A stretch of 64,000 nt of DNA, from the NCBI GenBank assembly GCA_001769855.1, contig MEPP01000025.1, positions 62,001 through 126,000 on the forward strand, written 5' to 3'. Position numbers and translations under genes: made by a program. This DNA comes from Bdellovibrionales bacterium GWA2_49_15. Its GTDB lineage: Bacteria; Bdellovibrionota; Bacteriovoracia; Bacteriovoracales; Bacteriovoracaceae. Shown here piece by piece: positions 20,233-28,940 of the stretch. Under the pieces are notes generated by a model. The model saw only the letters and a list, made by a program, of their open reading frames with translations, was not told the DNA's origin and made no database searches. Within the stretch, counting starts at the first letter, position 1. Each line of letters starts with the position of its first letter.

Positions 20233-21423
20233 CTAATCTAAAATATCACTAACTGTACCTGCTCCAATCGTGCGACCACCTTCACGGATAGCAAAACGGA
20301 GACCTTTTTCCATGGCCACTGGCGTAATTAATTCAACAGCAAAGTCTGTATTGTCGCCTGGCATAATCATTTCAACACCCTCTTTCAGGGTAACAGCACC
20401 AGTCACGTCTGTTGTACGGAAATAAAATTGAGGGCGGTATCCCTTGAAAATCGGAGTATGCCTTCCACCTTCTTCCTTGGTCAAAATATAAACTGTGCAA
20501 TGGAATTTTTTGTGTGGTGAAGAAGTACCTGGTTTAACCAAGCACTGACCACGTTCCACTTCCTCACGTTTAGTTCCACGGAGCAGAAGACCAACGTTAT
20601 CGCCGGCACGACCTTCATCAAGCAACTTTCGGAACATTTCAACGCCCGTTACGATGGTTTTTTGTTTTTCGCGAATACCAATAATTTCAATTTCCTCACC
20701 TACTTTGATGATTCCACGCTCAATACGGCCAGTGACGACAGTGCCACGACCAGAGATAGAGAACACATCTTCAACTGGCATCAAGAAATCTTTATCGAGA
20801 GCACGAGTTGGGGTAGGAATGTATGCATCAACAGCATCCATAAGGGCCATAATTTTATCGCGTCCAATGGCTGGGTCGCGATTTTCTAGGGCCGCGAGAG
20901 CGGAGCCGGCGATTATTGGAATCTCTGTTCCAGGGAATTCATAGAAGGAGAGAAGTTCACGAACTTCCATTTCAACGAGGTCTAGTAGTTCTTTGTCATC
21001 AACCATGTCTACCTTATTTAGGTAAACAACGATTCGAGGAACACCTACCTGACGAGCAAGTAGAATGTGTTCACGTGTTTGAGGCATTGGTCCGTCGGCT
21101 GCAGAAACAACGAGAATAGCACCGTCCATCTGAGCAGCACCTGTGATCATGTTCTTAATGTAGTCGGCGTGCCCCGGACAGTCTACGTGAGCATAGTGAC
21201 GTTTGTCGGTCTGATACTCAATATGGGCGGTATTAATTGTAATACCACGAGCTTTCTCTTCTGGAGAAGAGTCAATTTCATCATATTTTTTGCCTACGCC
21301 ACCAGATTTAGCAGCGAGAGTACACGAAATGGCTGCGGTCAAAGTTGTCTTACCATGGTCAACGTGTCCAATGGTTCCAATGTTTATGTGAGGTTTCGAC
21401 CTATCAAATTTTTCCTTAGCCAT
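20233..21423 (-). CDS. tuf: Elongation factor Tu
   Basis: 396 residues, typical EF-Tu. GTPase motifs are [18 protein letters not shown] and NKVD; the C-terminal domain II-III region is complete. It delivers aminoacyl-tRNA to the ribosome. It lies 135 nt downstream of tRNA-Thr(GGT), as with E. coli tufB, and ends in a terminator. AAAGGAGAG upstream is a strong ribosome-binding site. No second tuf occurs in the window, and none follows fusA. Confidence 0.98.
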   Translation of the reverse strand: MAKEKFDRSKPHINIGTIGHVDHGKTTLTAAISCTLAAKSGGVGKKYDEIDSSPEEKARGITINTAHIEYQTDKRHYAHVDCPGHADYIKNMITGAAQMDGAILVVSAADGPMPQTREHILLARQVGVPRIVVYLNKVDMVDDKELLDLVEMEVRELLSFYEFPGTEIPIIAGSALAALENRDPAIGRDKIMALMDAVDAYIPTPTRALDKDFLMPVEDVFSISGRGTVVTGRIERGIIKVGEEIEIIGIREKQKTIVTGVEMFRKLLDEGRAGDNVGLLLRGTKREEVERGQCLVKPGTSSPHKKFHCTVYILTKEEGGRHTPIFKGYRPQFYFRTTDVTGAVTLKEGVEMIMPGDNTDFAVELITPVAMEKGLRFAIREGGRTIGAGTVSDILD

Positions 21424-21557
21424 ACGATGCTCTCCTTTAAATAACGGTTATAGTTCAATTCTCTAATTATTAGTACACCTTGGGGTTCCAACGAGTCACA
21501 TTATGTTTTATTACCCCGTCAAACGCAAGTCTTTCGTCACTCTAACGTAGCGAGGAA

Positions 21558-21632
<75 letters not shown>

Positions 21633-21674
21633 AATCATTTCTCTGCGCCAACGTCTCACAGTATAAAAAAGAAG

Positions 21675-21750
21675 TGGAGCGGGCGAAGAGGTTCGAACTC
21701 TCGACATCCAGCTTGGAAGGCTGGCACTCTACCAACTGAGCTACACCCGC
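21675..21750 (-). tRNA. tRNA-Gly (anticodon TCC)
   Basis: A 76-nt cloverleaf: acceptor GCGGGTG/CGCCCGC, anticodon stem CCAGC/GCTGG around CTTCCAA and encoded CCA. Third in the tRNA-tuf transcript. Confidence 0.97.
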
Positions 21751-21775
21751 AACACTTTCTTTAAGTACCAATATT

Positions 21776-21862
21776 TGGTGGCGAGAGATGGATTCGAACC
21801 ATCGAAGGTTAAAAACCGACAGATTTACAGTCTGTTGCCTTTGACCACTCGGCAATCTCGCC
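21776..21862 (-). tRNA. tRNA-Tyr (anticodon GTA)
   Basis: An 87-nt tRNA with a long variable arm, acceptor GGCGAGA/TCTCGCC, anticodon stem ACAGA/TCTGT around CTGTAAA and encoded CCA. Second in the cluster. Confidence 0.97.
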
Positions 21863-21880
21863 CTCAATTTCGCCTAAAGC

Positions 21881-21956
21881 TGGAGCTGGCTATAGGACTT
21901 GAACCTACGGCCTGCGGTTTACAAAACCGCTGCTCTACCAACTGAGCTAAGCCAGC
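21881..21956 (-). tRNA. tRNA-Thr (anticodon TGT)
   Basis: A 76-nt cloverleaf: acceptor GCTGGCT/AGCCAGC, anticodon stem GCGGT/ACCGC around TTTGTAA and encoded CCA. It is the first gene of the tRNA-tuf operon, about 15 nt after the predicted transcription start. Confidence 0.97.
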
Positions 21957-21978
21957 ACTGCTCTAAATGCGAAGGAAC

Positions 21979-22007
21979 TTTATAAACTGTAACTATGTTA
22001 AAATCAA
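21979..22007 (-). promoter_or_regulatory. tRNA-tuf operon promoter, TTGATT-N17-TATAAA
   Basis: On the minus strand TTGATT (22002-22007), a 17-bp spacer and TATAAA (21979-21984) lie between the rlmB stop and tRNA-Thr(TGT). Both boxes are near consensus with ideal spacing. The promoter probably drives the four tRNAs and tuf. Confidence 0.75.
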
Positions 22008-22012
22008 GAAAT

Positions 22013-22786
22013 TTATTGCCCGCTACGACCAGAGCAAAAGCGTTCCATTGCTAAAGCGGCGGCGACTGAAGCATTCAGAGTCTTCAATACACCCGGACCA
22101 TCGAGACAGACTGTGTGCTGAAGAATACGTAATACAGCGTTTGAAATTCCTTTGTCCTCTGCGCCAATAACCAAACAAATTGAGGAATTTTTCTCTGGTG
22201 GATGACCTTTCTGACTAGCATGGTCAGATAAACCCAAGCAATGAACATTCGACTCCTGCAGTTTTTGAATGAAGGCAGGCAGGGATGAGGGTCTGATAAG
22301 TTTTGTATACTCCAATCCTCCGGAGGAGATGCGATAAAAGTGGGGAGAAACAGAAAAAATCCCTTTGCTTGAAGTGACGATGGCGTCCATTCCAAAAAAT
22401 GCGGCAGTGCGGATGATGGCTGCTCCGTTGTGGACGTCCGTGAGGCTATCAAGACACAGAATTTTAAGTTTCCGGCCTTGCTTAAGTTCTGCAAAAATCC
22501 AGCCCACATCGTAGGCAATGCGTTCGGGTGAGATCAAAAAAATATCTGAAGGGCATCTCACGTACTGATGCTCGTTGTCCTGCAGTGCGCTGGTCCATTC
22601 TCTTTCAAAGGCATTTTTATCCAATACAACTAATTCATATTTACTTTTAAACGACTGGATATCACGAAATTCAGAATGGAAGGCCTCTTGCCCCTCCCGT
22701 GTGGCGAATAATTTAAGACCCGATCTCTCCGGGTTTTTTATAGCAGCATAGATAGAGTGTTTTCCAATAATAACATCAATGCTCAT
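22013..22786 (-). CDS. rlmB: SpoU-family 23S rRNA/tRNA 2'-O-methyltransferase
   Basis: 257 residues from ATG 22786 (MSIDVIIGKHSIYAAIKNPE), whose A overlaps the proS stop (TAATG). It has an N-terminal substrate-binding domain with the GKHSIYAAI motif, followed by a SPOUT knot with NGAAIIRTAAFFG (motif 1), CLVIGAEDKGIS (motif 2) and LNASVAAALAMERF (motif 3). This is the RlmB/TrmH family, using SAM to methylate a ribose; RlmB (23S Gm2251) fits best from the N-terminal domain, but the exact target is inferred. Upstream in-frame starts lie inside proS and are rejected. Confidence 0.85.
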   Translation of the reverse strand: MSIDVIIGKHSIYAAIKNPERSGLKLFATREGQEAFHSEFRDIQSFKSKYELVVLDKNAFEREWTSALQDNEHQYVRCPSDIFLISPERIAYDVGWIFAELKQGRKLKILCLDSLTDVHNGAAIIRTAAFFGMDAIVTSSKGIFSVSPHFYRISSGGLEYTKLIRPSSLPAFIQKLQESNVHCLGLSDHASQKGHPPEKNSSICLVIGAEDKGISNAVLRILQHTVCLDGPGVLKTLNASVAAALAMERFCSGRSGQ

Positions 22787-24498
22787 TATTTTATCACTCG
22801 CTCTATTTCGGCCAATAAGTTTTCTGGAGAGGATTCTATCATCTGACCAGTTTTTCGGCTGGTTAACTTGAATTTTCCCGTTTCGCCAAATTCCCGTTCG
22901 CCCAATGTAAGTTGCCAGGGACACCCAAGTAGGTCTGCGTCCTTAAACTTAAAACCAGGTCCGACATCCCTATCATCAATCAGAATTTCTATACCATGCT
23001 CTCTAAGCTGATCATAAATTTTTAAGGCCTTATTCCGAAATTCTTCAGACCGACCAATCAAAATGGCATGGACCTTAAAAGGCGCGATGGCCAGGGGCCA
23101 GATGATTCCTTTTTCGTCATTATTCTGTTCAATTACAGCCGCAGCCAAGCGTGTGACTCCGATTCCATAGCATCCCATGAGGGGTACAACTGCCTTACCG
23201 TTTTTATCGAGAACGGTTACACCCATGGCTTTGGTATACTTGTCGCCCAACTGAAAAATATGCCCAACCTCAATCCCTCGGGTGATTTGCACAGGAAGAT
23301 TATTGCTTAAAGCGAGATCACCATCTTTGGTTTTTCTCACGTCGCCAATCTCAAAGTTTTTAGCATCACGCTTAGGAGAGAAGTTTCTCAAATGAAAATC
23401 TTTTTGGTTGGCACCAACAACATAAAAAGCATCCAAATTAACAGCGGAATCAAAGATTGTTTGCATTTCCTCTGGATGCCCGAAAGGTCCGATAAACCCT
23501 TTCACGCATTTCAACGACTCAAGTTCTATCTCAGTGGCGGGCAAAACATGATCGGCATTGAGGAGATTTTTTACTTTCGTTTCATTGAGCTCATCATCAC
23601 CCAGGAGAACGACTAACACTGGGCGCGTTTGGCTGCCTTTGACTCCCATTAATGCAAGAGTTTTTAAAGTTTCATGGGATTGAACACCAAGGAGCTGACA
23701 AACTTCTTCAATTTTTCCAACATTAGGAGTGGACACTTTCTCAGCGGCACCTCCCTTTAAGTTAAAATCGCTGAGAACTCTTTTTGTTTTGGCCTTTTCA
23801 ATATTGGCGGCATAGCTTTCATTAAAGACAAGTAAGTCTTCACCAGATTTGGCCAGCAATTGGAACTCATGAGTCTTTTGGTCAGAAGAAGCCATGGCCC
23901 CGGCATCCGCTTCAACCACTTTATAATCAGCGCCGATGCGATTTAAAATAGAGCAATACACATTATAAAGCTGGAAATATGTTTTTTCCAAACAGCCCTT
24001 GTTCTCATGAAAACTGTAGGCATCCTTCATAATGAACTCACGGCCACGCATAAGACCAAACCGTGGCCTAATTTCATCCCGAAATTTTGTATTGATTTGA
24101 TAGTAAGTAATGGGCAAATCTTTATACGACTTGATCAATCGACGAAAGATATCCGTTACCGCTTCTTCGTTTGTGGGACTAATACAGAGGTCACGCCCGC
24201 CTTTGTCCTTCATCTTCACCATCTCGCCACCCATGGCCTGCCAACGACCACTTTCTTGCCACAGCTCACCTGGAGTGATGACGGACATTAGCACCTCAAG
24301 ACAGCCTGCCTTGTCATGCTCTTCGCGTATAATTTGCTCAATTTTTTTCACCACCTTCAAACCAAACGGGAGGAGATTATAAATCCCTGCCCCTGCTTTA
24401 TGAATTAGGCCAGCTCTGAGCATAAGTTGGTGTGATGGAATTTCTGCATCGGCTGGATTGTCTTTGTAAGTTTGCCAGCGAATCTGGGAAAGTTTCAT
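22786..24498 (-). CDS. proS: Prolyl-tRNA synthetase (bacterial, with editing insertion)
   Basis: 570 residues. A class II catalytic core occupies about residues 1-225 (GAGIYNLLPFGLKVVKKIE; ISPTNEEAVTDIFR; FRDEIRPRFGLMRGREFIMKD), a YbaK-type editing insertion about 230-400, core motif 3 about 440 (GCYGIGVTRLAAA), and an anticodon-binding domain at the C-terminus. It charges tRNA-Pro and clears mischarged Ala-tRNA. It lies 9 nt after lpxC and overlaps rlmB by 1 nt, so the three genes form an operon. Confidence 0.97.
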   Translation of the reverse strand: MKLSQIRWQTYKDNPADAEIPSHQLMLRAGLIHKAGAGIYNLLPFGLKVVKKIEQIIREEHDKAGCLEVLMSVITPGELWQESGRWQAMGGEMVKMKDKGGRDLCISPTNEEAVTDIFRRLIKSYKDLPITYYQINTKFRDEIRPRFGLMRGREFIMKDAYSFHENKGCLEKTYFQLYNVYCSILNRIGADYKVVEADAGAMASSDQKTHEFQLLAKSGEDLLVFNESYAANIEKAKTKRVLSDFNLKGGAAEKVSTPNVGKIEEVCQLLGVQSHETLKTLALMGVKGSQTRPVLVVLLGDDELNETKVKNLLNADHVLPATEIELESLKCVKGFIGPFGHPEEMQTIFDSAVNLDAFYVVGANQKDFHLRNFSPKRDAKNFEIGDVRKTKDGDLALSNNLPVQITRGIEVGHIFQLGDKYTKAMGVTVLDKNGKAVVPLMGCYGIGVTRLAAAVIEQNNDEKGIIWPLAIAPFKVHAILIGRSEEFRNKALKIYDQLREHGIEILIDDRDVGPGFKFKDADLLGCPWQLTLGEREFGETGKFKLTSRKTGQMIESSPENLLAEIERVIK

Positions 24499-24507
24499 AA
24501 TTTTACC

Positions 24508-25428
24508 TTAGTGATATGTGGGTATCATCGCCTTGGGCAATTCAAAAGTTTCAAGCACTTCTTTCTTAAGAGAAGAAGCTGATACAATTTGATATGCGCT
24601 TGGAGTTTCAAATAATTTTCGACAGAGCAGATTATGTAAGTTGTGTCCCGATTTAAAAGTCGTTACTTTGCCTGCTAACTCATGACCTACCAAGGAAATA
24701 TCTCCAATCGTATCCAATATTTTATGGCGGATGAATTCATCTTTAAAACGGAGCCCCTCAGAATTCATCACCTTAAAGTCATCAAGAACAATAGCATTAT
24801 CCAAAGATCCGCCCTTGATCAGCCCTTTTCTCTTCAGACTATCCACATCCTTCATCATTCCAAAGGTACGGGCACGGCTGATTTCGTTAATAAAATTTTC
24901 GCAGGAAAACTCAAAGTTAAAAGTCTGTTTTTTGATAATGGGATGAGCAAACACAATAGTTGACTGGATTTCAAGTTTCGATGAAGGTTCAATTTGGGCC
25001 CATTTATCACCTACCTGAACACGGATGGTTTCAAGAATAACCAGAAATTTTTTGGATTTATTAAGTGTCGCAACACCCGTTTCCTTCAAAACAAAGACAA
25101 AGGAAGCTCCGGATCCATCCATAATAGGGACTTCCGGACCGTCCACCTCACAATAAACATTATTTATGCCGAGCCCATAGAGGACAGCAAGCAGGTGCTC
25201 CACAGTATGAACGCAATTTTCACCTTGCCCGAGCGTCGTATTATTCTCAGTTGCTCCGACCGAAAAAGCTGAGGCCTTGATTACGCTTGAGTTCGGGATA
25301 TCAGTGCGCTTGAACTGAATCCCGAAATCAGCTTCAGCTGGATAAAGAGTTAGCGAAACTTTTTTCCCAGAATGAATTCCAATGCCTGTCACTTGTACTC
25401 GCTTGGCCATGGTGCGCTGATAAAGCAT
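24508..25428 (-). CDS. lpxC: UDP-3-O-acyl-N-acetylglucosamine deacetylase
   Basis: Committed step of lipid A synthesis; a zinc deacetylase in the cytosol. The zinc ligands are visible as VHTVEHLLAVLYGLG and HKILDTIGD, and the catalytic histidine in SGHNLHNLL. The start is placed at ATG 25428 (MLYQRTMAKRVQVTGIGIHSG), which matches the family N-terminus; a TTG ten codons upstream is possible. It shows that the organism makes lipid A. An extended -10 promoter lies about 70 nt upstream, and proS-rlmB follow in the same operon. Confidence 0.95.
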   Translation of the reverse strand: MLYQRTMAKRVQVTGIGIHSGKKVSLTLYPAEADFGIQFKRTDIPNSSVIKASAFSVGATENNTTLGQGENCVHTVEHLLAVLYGLGINNVYCEVDGPEVPIMDGSGASFVFVLKETGVATLNKSKKFLVILETIRVQVGDKWAQIEPSSKLEIQSTIVFAHPIIKKQTFNFEFSCENFINEISRARTFGMMKDVDSLKRKGLIKGGSLDNAIVLDDFKVMNSEGLRFKDEFIRHKILDTIGDISLVGHELAGKVTTFKSGHNLHNLLCRKLFETPSAYQIVSASSLKKEVLETFELPKAMIPTYH

Positions 25429-25499
25429 TGAAAATCCGAATAAAAGTGAGGTTAACAAAAGGCCATTCTAACCAAAGCGAAAATTGATGGCAACACATC

Positions 25500-25508
25500 A
25501 TTATAGCA
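25500..25508 (-). promoter_or_regulatory. Probable lpxC promoter (extended -10)
   Basis: On the minus strand TGCTATAAT lies about 72 nt upstream of the lpxC ATG in the 171-bp divergent gap. The -10 is perfect and extended; the -35 at 17 bp is weak. The same TGCTATAAT string occurs upstream of rplJ. Confidence 0.5.
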
Positions 25509-25599
25509 GATGCGCAGGAGTATAGAAGAATTACACCCTTCCTCATCTTCATAAAAAATTGGTGTTATAGGCAATTCAGTCATCACCGAGGAGTAAACT

Positions 25600-26562
25600 A
25601 TGAAAAAATATTTAAGATTTTTTGCCCAGGCCGCCTGCCTTTTCCTATTTATTCAAGGCGCTTTTGCGGAGGACTTTAGCGATGTCGATCAGCGCCTTCG
25701 TAATCTTGAGAACACCATGAACTCAATGGTTGATTCGATTCGTATCGATATTCAAGATCGAACAGCCAAATTCCCAGAATATCAGGAAGTATTTAAAGAC
25801 TATCTCACAAGAATTGATACCGGATCGACAAGATACAAAAGCGTATTGACTCAAATTAAAACCTTCATTGAAACTGAACTCACGAAAGTTTACAGTGAAC
25901 TAAAAGCGATCGAAGATTTGCAAAAACAGAATCCGAACTCTGAAGCACTTAAGCGGCTTTTAAAGGATAAGCGGTCGCGTGTTGAAGATGTTAAGAAGGC
26001 CCTTATTAAGCAAGTAAATGACTCTTATCAAAATTCATTGCGCAAACTCTATACCTTGGAAGATAAGTTGGTTTATCCGGCCAAACGCCCTTTTAACGGC
26101 CGTGTTCTTTTCTGGGCCATCAACGTCGTACCATTCATTGGCCAAATGGCAACTCTGATTCCCTGGTCTGAGATGAACTCATCCCAAAAGACCAAAATCA
26201 ACGGTCGCCATACGATTAATAATCTCAACCAAGCCGTTCTCGGTTGCACGAGTTACTACTATGGACGATGTGAGACTCAGGCCACCGGCTATTTTAGTAA
26301 AAAAGAGTATAAGCAGCAGGTACAGACTGCTTCCCAAAATATTTATGGATCATGTAAAACAGCTGGCTGTGTTTACTTTATAGACGAAGATTTCACTCAC
26401 TGGACACGAGAGTTCAACAAGAGAATTAATCAAGATGTTCGCCTGATGGATGGTGTTGTTCTTAAAAAGATTGACACTGTTTCGAATGGACTTGCCAAGA
26501 AGCGGCTGTCGCAAATGGCCGATATCGCCGCGAGAAGCCTCCCGATCGCTCAATTTCAATAG
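25600..26562 (+). CDS. Secreted coiled-coil protein, unknown function
   Basis: 320 residues; I do not recognise a family. It begins with a clear Sec signal peptide (MKKYLRFFAQAACLFLF, then QGAFA, cleavage near residue 23). Residues about 24-150 are charged, helical and heptad-like, suggesting coiled coils. A short hydrophobic stretch (FWAINVVPFIGQMATLIPW, about 170-188) follows, then a cysteine-bearing region (GCTSYYYGRCET; SCKTAGCVYF) that could form disulfides. GAGGAG precedes the ATG. It has its own strong terminator, so it is transcribed alone. Periplasmic or envelope location is inferred. Confidence 0.85.
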   Translation: MKKYLRFFAQAACLFLFIQGAFAEDFSDVDQRLRNLENTMNSMVDSIRIDIQDRTAKFPEYQEVFKDYLTRIDTGSTRYKSVLTQIKTFIETELTKVYSELKAIEDLQKQNPNSEALKRLLKDKRSRVEDVKKALIKQVNDSYQNSLRKLYTLEDKLVYPAKRPFNGRVLFWAINVVPFIGQMATLIPWSEMNSSQKTKINGRHTINNLNQAVLGCTSYYYGRCETQATGYFSKKEYKQQVQTASQNIYGSCKTAGCVYFIDEDFTHWTREFNKRINQDVRLMDGVVLKKIDTVSNGLAKKRLSQMADIAARSLPIAQFQ

Positions 26563-26585
26563 TCTTTACCGAAACTTCCTCTCCT

Positions 26586-26613
26586 AAAGGCCCAAGCAAT
26601 TGGGCCTTTTTTT
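26586..26613 (+). terminator. Intrinsic terminator
   Basis: A perfect 10-bp stem (AAAGGCCCAA with TTGGGCCTTT) around GCAA, followed by a T-rich run, 23 nt after the stop codon at 26562. It is the clearest terminator on the plus strand of the window. Confidence 0.9.
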
Positions 26614-26660
26614 GGGTAACTCCTTGTTTTCATTTCGTAAAAAAATAGTAGAATCAGCAG

Positions 26661-27203
26661 ATGGCGAAAACTTTTTTTTTAGTCTTAATGGCATTCTTGA
26701 GCTTCACATTAGCTCCAGCAAGTATCGGCTTTGAAATTCCCAAGACCATGCTCCTCGAAAAAGAAAAATTAGTATTTTTCGCACCTAATATCATTAATCC
26801 TAAATATTTCTGCTTCGAGTTCGGATTTCGTAGCCATAAAAAAATTGAACGCTTTCATTATCCTTACAATGCCTTTGCCGAAGCATTCGTGGAAGAAGAA
26901 GCCTACACGACAAGTCCGGACCTCAGGGCAGGTGCCCTAGGATTTAAGGGCGGGGTTATCCTGCCGACTCAACCATGGATTAACTTTTCTCTACAATTCT
27001 CTCTTGGATACGCTAAAACCGCTCTGCACGAAGACCCCTGGTTTGGAAAGCGAGAAAAAAGTCATACCATCCACGATATGTTCTTAGTGGAAGCTGGTGC
27101 AATGTATCGATATAAAACAATATTGTTGCGATTTATTTATCAAGAAACTACCTTGAAATATTTTACGAGAAAAACTTTTATCAGTTTCGGAGTTAACTTT
27201 TAA
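26661..27203 (+). CDS. Probable outer-membrane beta-barrel protein
   Basis: 180 residues, no recognised family. An N-terminal signal peptide (FFLVLMAFLSFTLAPAS, cleavage near residue 23) is followed by alternating strands such as WINFSLQFSLGYAKTAL, MFLVEAGAMYRYKTILLRFIYQ and a final strand FISFGVNF ending in phenylalanine, the usual signal for BAM-assembled barrels. The size fits a small (about 8-strand) barrel. It is followed without a gap by a second barrel-like gene at 27238. Function unknown. Confidence 0.75.
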   Translation: MAKTFFLVLMAFLSFTLAPASIGFEIPKTMLLEKEKLVFFAPNIINPKYFCFEFGFRSHKKIERFHYPYNAFAEAFVEEEAYTTSPDLRAGALGFKGGVILPTQPWINFSLQFSLGYAKTALHEDPWFGKREKSHTIHDMFLVEAGAMYRYKTILLRFIYQETTLKYFTRKTFISFGVNF

Positions 27204-27237
27204 AATAATACTTGTTTTTACTATTCTTTTTTTCTCT

Positions 27238-28146
27238 ATGGCCGGTTTTGCAAAAGACAAAAAAGCAAAACCGGTGAAGCAGAATAATACCTTGTCGCGC
27301 ATCGATGAAACCCAGCAGTTTATTTCTGACCAATGGACTGACCTTAATTACAACACCGACATCTTTTTTTCTAATCGCGGCTATAGAAAAACTGAAAATA
27401 AAAGCATGATCATGGCTTACTATGCCATCTATAAAAAAGAAAGTTTTAAGCCAGCCTACAATTTCGATCTAAAAATTAAAGTGCATCTGCCAAGCACAAC
27501 CAAGCGGATGAAGATTGTTATTGAAAAAGAACGCGATGAAATCTTGGAATCTACGAGCAGTGAGGCCTTGAACTCAAAGAACGGTGAAACTACCCCCACT
27601 AAGTCGAATTATATTGCCGGTTTAAGTTATTTGCTCTCGAGTTCGCCGTACTATGAAACATTTCTTGATTTTGGAATGAAAATTCTTCTGCCTCTTGATC
27701 CTTTTGCAAAATTTCGGATTCAAAAAAATGTAACCACTTCTTATGTTAATATCTCAGCCGCCCAGAAATTTATTTTTTACCGTCAAGATGGCTTTCAAGA
27801 GGTTTCTCAGTTGTCTTTTTCAAGAAAATTTAATCAAACGTTCCAAACTGAACAAGCAAATTCTCTGAGCTGGGAAGACAAAACTGATACTTTCATACTC
27901 CGCAATGGTCTTGCGTTGTATCAAACAATCGCGGATGAAAAAACCATGTCCTATAGTATCGGTGCTAATGCATTTCTTTCCCCTGTTTTGTATTATTATA
28001 ATTATGACTGCGCCGTAAGTTACCGGCAGCTCATTCATTCTAAATGGTTGTACGCTTCCCTCGCGGTAGGAGCAGATTTTCCCAAGCAACACGATTTTCA
28101 CATGGAAAAATTCATTTTAGGTCGGGTAGAAGTTTTTTTCAGATAA
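27238..28146 (+). CDS. Probable outer-membrane beta-barrel protein, start codon uncertain
   Basis: 302 residues from the first in-frame ATG, beginning MAGFAKDKKAKP. Upstream of that ATG the same frame encodes a hydrophobic run (KIILVFTILFFS) that would complete a signal peptide with AGFA as cleavage site, but no ATG, GTG or TTG precedes it. True initiation is therefore probably near 27205 at a non-standard codon (ATA), or the start was lost by mutation or sequencing error. The body has many aromatic alternating strands (YVNISAAQKFIFYRQ; WLYASLAVGADF) and ends EVFFR, consistent with a barrel. It is tandem with the gene at 26661. Confidence 0.7.
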   Translation: MAGFAKDKKAKPVKQNNTLSRIDETQQFISDQWTDLNYNTDIFFSNRGYRKTENKSMIMAYYAIYKKESFKPAYNFDLKIKVHLPSTTKRMKIVIEKERDEILESTSSEALNSKNGETTPTKSNYIAGLSYLLSSSPYYETFLDFGMKILLPLDPFAKFRIQKNVTTSYVNISAAQKFIFYRQDGFQEVSQLSFSRKFNQTFQTEQANSLSWEDKTDTFILRNGLALYQTIADEKTMSYSIGANAFLSPVLYYYNYDCAVSYRQLIHSKWLYASLAVGADFPKQHDFHMEKFILGRVEVFFR

Positions 28147-28153
28147 AGTGATA

Positions 28154-28786
28154 CTACTTATCTGTACAGCAGCGAAAACCAGCTTCATAAGTTCGAAACT
28201 GTCCACGCACACCTGGATGCCCAGCATTGGTGCCTCGACAAATGGATAATTCTTTACCTCGATTATTGGAATAGCAGCCTGACCAATAACACCCCATCAT
28301 GACATGCGCATGCGGGGTTGTATGTGGCTCCGTACGTTGCACCCATTCTGATACGTTACCACCTAAATCATAGACCCCTTCAGATGTAACACATTCAAGA
28401 TAATTCCCACTTCCTGCGGCCTGGTTTAGCATGGCAATTTCCTGCTGTCCTATCGGCAATGGAAATTTTTGAATTAAAGACCAATTTGGCGTTCGCCATG
28501 CTTTTTGGTCGTTGCAACCGCCGGTCAAATAATTTTCTCCGTAAGGATATTTGCGTTTTTCAATACCTTCGCAGGCAAATAGCCATTCATTTTCTCTGCA
28601 CAAACGTTTGTTATTATTTCGACACCATTCCTCACCATCAGTGGCAGTTTGGGCGACAAATGGCTTTTGTCCCTGCAGATTTGGGGCTTCATATTTATCG
28701 ATGCAAAATTTACCCAAATCCACCATGTCTGGGGGGCACGCAAAAGCTAATGCAAAAAAACATAAAATCGCTATTCCAATGATCAT
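28154..28786 (-). CDS. Formylglycine-generating-enzyme/SUMF1-like exported protein
   Basis: 210 residues. It has an N-terminal export signal (MIIGIAILCFFALAFAC) with cysteine right after LAFA, a loose lipobox. The rest resembles the FGE-sulfatase (SUMF1) fold: CIDKYEAPN, RLCRENEWLFACEG, YDLGGNVSEW, and a terminal GFRCC. Many bacterial members of this fold do not make formylglycine and instead bind peptides or act in envelope processes; no sulfatase gene is nearby. It is convergent with the barrel gene (7-bp gap). Confidence 0.7.
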   Translation of the reverse strand: MIIGIAILCFFALAFACPPDMVDLGKFCIDKYEAPNLQGQKPFVAQTATDGEEWCRNNNKRLCRENEWLFACEGIEKRKYPYGENYLTGGCNDQKAWRTPNWSLIQKFPLPIGQQEIAMLNQAAGSGNYLECVTSEGVYDLGGNVSEWVQRTEPHTTPHAHVMMGCYWSGCYSNNRGKELSICRGTNAGHPGVRGQFRTYEAGFRCCTDK

Positions 28787-28863
28787 TTATTCCTTTTAAA
28801 AGTCAGCATTCCCTCAAGACTGGAAGGTCGTTTCCCCGATGGTAAGTTCGGAAGCAGTGTTGA

Positions 28864-28892
28864 TTGAAGTGAATTCATTGCGCGTGTATAAA
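28864..28892 (+). promoter_or_regulatory. Promoter TTGAAG-N17-TATAAA
   Basis: TTGAAG (28864-28869), a 17-bp spacer and TATAAA (28887-28892) precede the acetyltransferase at 28941. A 6-bp inverted repeat GTAGTT-GTA-AACTAC lies at 28903-28917, just after the expected start site, and could be a 5' hairpin or operator. Confidence 0.7.
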
Positions 28893-28940
28893 CTAGCGTA
28901 AAGTAGTTGTAAACTACCGTCTTTCTCCTTATATTTGGTC

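Noticed and set aside
22787..22924. Longer N-terminus for the SpoU methyltransferase
   Set aside because: It would lie inside proS and has no family similarity; the ATG overlapping the proS stop fits the family start.
28140..28164. Inverted repeat CAGATAA/TTATCTG at the convergent stop codons as bidirectional terminator
   Set aside because: Only 7 AT-rich base pairs, and the T-run lies before, not after, the stem on the plus strand.
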